DNA from: Pontibacter mucosus
Lineage (GTDB): Bacteria > Bacteroidota > Bacteroidia > Cytophagales > Hymenobacteraceae
Direction: 5' to 3'
DNA: 64,000 nt
NCBI RefSeq assembly: GCF_003054055.1
Contig: NZ_QBKI01000002.1
Coordinates: forward strand, 434,001-498,000
Shown here piece after piece: positions 61,433 through 64,000 of this stretch (positions within the stretch are counted from its first letter, which is position 1; each line of letters opens with the position of its first letter). The translations under genes and the position numbers were made by a program. The notes below the pieces were generated by a model that was not told where the DNA came from, did not search any database, and worked only from the letters and a program-made list of their open reading frames with translations.

Positions 61433-62893
61433 CTATCTGCCCGCCATTACGGGGGCGGAGGCAAATACCTGCTGAATGACCTCCACCAGAGCAGCTGGAT
61501 AAACGCCAACCAGCACGAGCAGCAGCGTCAGCACAGCCAGCGTGCCTACACTGGCCAGGTAAATGGAGGGGCGCAGGCGTGGACGGGGTTCTGCCTCTGC
61601 CTCGGGTTGTTGAAACATCACCGCCACCACTTTAATATAATAGTATAAGCCCACCACGCTGTTAAGCACGAGCATGGCTACCAGCAGCCACAGCTGTGTA
61701 TTTACCCCGGCAGCCAGCACATAAAACTTGCCCACAAAACCGGCGGTAAGCGGAATGCCGGCCAGCGAGAGCAGCATGGCGGTAAAGGCGGTGGCGGTCC
61801 AGGGGCGGCGCCAGAGCAGGCCACGGTAGTCCTCCAGCAGCTCCGCATCGCGCTCGGTATCCGACAGCATCGCCACCACCCCAAAGGCACCGACAGTTGT
61901 AATAAAATATGCCACCAGGTAAAAGGTAACAGCCTCCACGCCCAGCCGGTTGCCGGCCAGAAAAGCCACCATCAGGTAGCCCAGGTGCGAAATAGAAGAG
62001 TAAGCCAGGATACGCTTCACGTTCGTTTGAAGCAGCGCCAGCAGGTTACCCGCAATCATGGAGGCAATGGCGACAATCGAGAAAATAGTAATCAGGGTAG
62101 GGTAGCGGAAGCCGTCTACCTCCATAAAAAAGCGAATCAATAGGCCCAGCACACCACCCTTGGAAACAGTGGCGATAAAGGCCGTCACCGGGGCAGGCGC
62201 GCCTTCATACACATCGGGCGTCCACATATGGAACGGTACCACGCTCAGCTTAAAACCAATGCCGATAATCATCATGCCAAAGCCGGTGAGCAGCAGCAGC
62301 GGGAGTTCCTGTAAATCGGCTATGGCCGTGGCGATGCCGGCAAAGGTCATGGTGCCGGTGCTGTAGTAGACCAGCGCCATCCCGAAGAGCAGAAAGGCCG
62401 AAGAGAAAGCAGCCAGGATGAGGTACTTGATGCCGGCTTCGTCGGAGCGCTCGCGGGTGCGCAGGTAAGAAATGAGCGTATATAAGGCCACGCTCAGCAC
62501 CTCCAGGCCCAGGAACAGCGAGGCAAAGTGCGTGCTGATGACCAGGGTGCAGGCTCCGAGGGTAGACAGAATCAACAGGATGTAATACTCCTCCTTCTGC
62601 TCCTCACGCTGCTCAAAGTAAGCATAGGAGAGCATGCTGATGACCAGCGCCGTCGCCAGAATCAACCCGATGTAAAACACACCGAAGCCATCAATAACAA
62701 ACAGCGGCTCTATGGCGTGGGCAGTGATGCCCCGCAGCTCAAACAGCGACAAAAAGGCCGCTACAAATGACACCGCCGTGATGACATAGATAATCTTATG
62801 ATTCCGCCAGGCAGCCACCACCAGCATGTTGAGAAGTGCAGCCAGGGTAAGTATAATCAGCGGCATCAGGTGCAGGAAGTCTATTTGGGTCAT
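61433..62893 (-). CDS. nuoN: NADH-quinone oxidoreductase subunit N
   Basis: Proton-pumping membrane subunit of complex I, 486 aa, about 14 helices. The antiporter-like core is readable: KYLILAAFSSAFLLFGMALVY-type helix, VPFHMWTPDVYEGAPAPVTAF with the key conserved segment, LLALLQTNVKRILAYSSISHLGYL with the proton-path Lys. Ends the nuo gene order M-N. The spacer from nuoM contains a multi-hairpin module. Confidence 0.95.
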   Translation of the reverse strand: MTQIDFLHLMPLIILTLAALLNMLVVAAWRNHKIIYVITAVSFVAAFLSLFELRGITAHAIEPLFVIDGFGVFYIGLILATALVISMLSYAYFEQREEQKEEYYILLILSTLGACTLVISTHFASLFLGLEVLSVALYTLISYLRTRERSDEAGIKYLILAAFSSAFLLFGMALVYYSTGTMTFAGIATAIADLQELPLLLLTGFGMMIIGIGFKLSVVPFHMWTPDVYEGAPAPVTAFIATVSKGGVLGLLIRFFMEVDGFRYPTLITIFSIVAIASMIAGNLLALLQTNVKRILAYSSISHLGYLMVAFLAGNRLGVEAVTFYLVAYFITTVGAFGVVAMLSDTERDAELLEDYRGLLWRRPWTATAFTAMLLSLAGIPLTAGFVGKFYVLAAGVNTQLWLLVAMLVLNSVVGLYYYIKVVAVMFQQPEAEAEPRPRLRPSIYLASVGTLAVLTLLLVLVGVYPAALVEVIQQVFASAPVMAGR

Positions 62894-63091
62894 GGCGTTA
62901 TGTATTTTATGATGATTTATACTTTTGATGTCCCCTTTGAAGGGGTAGGACTCTACTTGTTAAAGAAGCCTCCTCATGGCGCGAGCGTCCACGCTCGTGA
63001 CTAGCTATGGTTTGGGCCTCTGGCCCAGTCGGATTACAAATCCGACTTCATATATAAGGCACGGGTTACAAACCCGCGCCAGCAAAAAGTA
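62894..63091. repeat. Multi-hairpin module between nuoM and nuoN
   Basis: 62976-63084 is nearly the same as 31137-31243: GCGAGCGTCCACGCTCG, TGGGCCTCTGGCCCA, TCGGATTACAAATCCGA and ACGGGTTACAAACCCG, bounded by TGGCGCG and CGCGCCA. It lies inside an essential operon and must be transcribed. Confidence 0.88.
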
Positions 63092-64000
63092 TTACTTATT
63101 CTCAGCTTTCTCAACCTTAAGTTCTACCGCCGGGACCTCTACCACCGCAACTTTCTCCTTCGCTTCCGGCTCCTGGTAAGCCTGCAGTTGCTGGTTTATA
63201 CTTGGTTGCGCCGTGTCCAGTACCGATTGCGGGTACAGGCCAAGCCAAAGTATAAGTGCTATCATCGGCACGGCAATCAGCATTTCCCTGGCTGACAAAT
63301 CCGGCAGGTGATGGTCGGAGGGGGCGGGCTCGTAGAAGACTTTTTGCATGATGCGCAGCGAGTAGGCCGTAGCCAGGACAATGCCAACCGTGGCGACAAC
63401 CGTGAGCCAGTTATTGGCCTGCCAGGAACCGACCAGCGTCAGGAATTCGGCGATAAAGTTGCCCAGGCCCGGCAGGCCGAGCGAGGCCATTACGAAAATT
63501 AAGGCGAACACGCCTAGTTTTGGCGCTTTGGCCCAGAAGCCGCCCATCTGGCCCATGTCGCGGGTGTGCAGGCGCTCGTACAAAAAGCCCGCGACGATGA
63601 ACAAGGCGCCCGTGCTCAGGCCATGGGCAATCATCTGCATCACCACGCCCTGCAGCGCCCACTCGTTAAAGGCAAACACGCCCAGAATCACAAAGCCCAT
63701 GTGGCTCACCGAAGTATAGGCAGCCAGGCGTTTCAGGTCGGTTTGGGAGTAAGCCAGGATGGCTCCGTAGATAATACCAACAGCGCCCAGCAACATCGCC
63801 CAGGGAGCAAACTCTACCGCTGCTGTCGGGAACAAGGGCAGCACGAAACGCAGCAAGCCATAAGCACCGGTTTTGAGCAGCAGTCCGGCCAGAATCACGC
63901 TGCCGGCGGTGGGCGCTTCGGAGTGCGCATCGGGTAGCCAGGAGTGGAATGGCACCACGGGCAGTTTTACCAGGAAGGCCGCCAGGAAACCGAACATCAG
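63092..64000 (-). CDS. nuoM: NADH-quinone oxidoreductase subunit M (N-terminal part beyond window)
   Basis: C-terminal 300 or so residues of the NuoM membrane subunit of complex I. Visible are LPVVPFHSWLPDAHSEAPTA, with the conserved HxWLPDAH motif, LAYSQTDLKRLAAYTSVSHMG and MIAHGLSTGALFIVAGFLYE. The frame runs past the right edge. The C-terminal tail is Glu/Lys/Val-rich and extends beyond the last helix, a common Bacteroidota variation. Confidence 0.95.
   Translation of the reverse strand: MMFGFLAAFLVKLPVVPFHSWLPDAHSEAPTAGSVILAGLLLKTGAYGLLRFVLPLFPTAAVEFAPWAMLLGAVGIIYGAILAYSQTDLKRLAAYTSVSHMGFVILGVFAFNEWALQGVVMQMIAHGLSTGALFIVAGFLYERLHTRDMGQMGGFWAKAPKLGVFALIFVMASLGLPGLGNFIAEFLTLVGSWQANNWLTVVATVGIVLATAYSLRIMQKVFYEPAPSDHHLPDLSAREMLIAVPMIALILWLGLYPQSVLDTAQPSINQQLQAYQEPEAKEKVAVVEVPAVELKVEKAENK

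Overview
The window looks like chromosome of a pigmented, Gram-negative, aerobic Bacteroidota, most likely Hymenobacteraceae (Pontibacter or a close relative). The signs are a type IX secretion C-terminal domain, SusC/TonB-type and outer-membrane barrel proteins, HYC_CC_PP and DUF3347 copper proteins, a hemJ/hemN pair, nuoM/nuoN, moderate-to-high GC genes and AT-richer gaps. Genus placement is inference. I read 46 protein genes, several rho-independent hairpins, no tRNA/rRNA, no CRISPR and no transposase.

Layout. 1-8358 (-): NtrC-type response regulator (cut by the window edge) downstream of a five-gene export set (HlyD adaptor, TolC, LolD/MacB-like ATPase, two FtsX-like permeases). 8858-11305 (+): SDR-like protein and aminopeptidase P. 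12019-15068 (+): tight GNAT / membrane-anchored exonuclease / cNMP-CBS-DUF294 operon. 15109-24056: T9SS surface protein, AEC transporter, zinc-ribbon protein, hemJ, hemN, D-threonine aldolase-like enzyme, GH25 lysozyme. 24861-30976: Gly/Ser/Tyr-rich low-complexity protein, a BcsA-like glycosyltransferase divergent from a lipoprotein glycosidase, then a nucleotidyltransferase/metallophosphoesterase pair. 31415-38191 (-): GbsR/MarR regulator, TolC, adaptor and HAE1 RND pump, followed by an acyl-carrier-like protein without the carrier serine. 38474-48434: short alpha-glucan phosphorylase, PepD, ferredoxin-type reductase, GH30 lipoprotein, TonB-type receptor. 49473-59282 (-): a nine-gene copper/silver efflux island (CusA, CusC, CusB plus accessory metal proteins). 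60013-64000 (-): CAT-like acetyltransferase, barrel protein, nuoN, nuoM (cut).

The most unusual content is not coding. (1) The word AAGTATA/TATACTT occurs far above chance in genes and gaps alike. (2) Most large gaps hold copies of one long mosaic repeat, 0.5-0.7 kb, made of a fixed order of hairpins. Its central stem is kept by compensatory base changes between copies, in either orientation, without any ORF. (3) Shorter multi-hairpin modules bounded by TGGCGCG/CGCGCCA sit even inside operons (nuoM-nuoN). Together these look like an undescribed structured repeat family.
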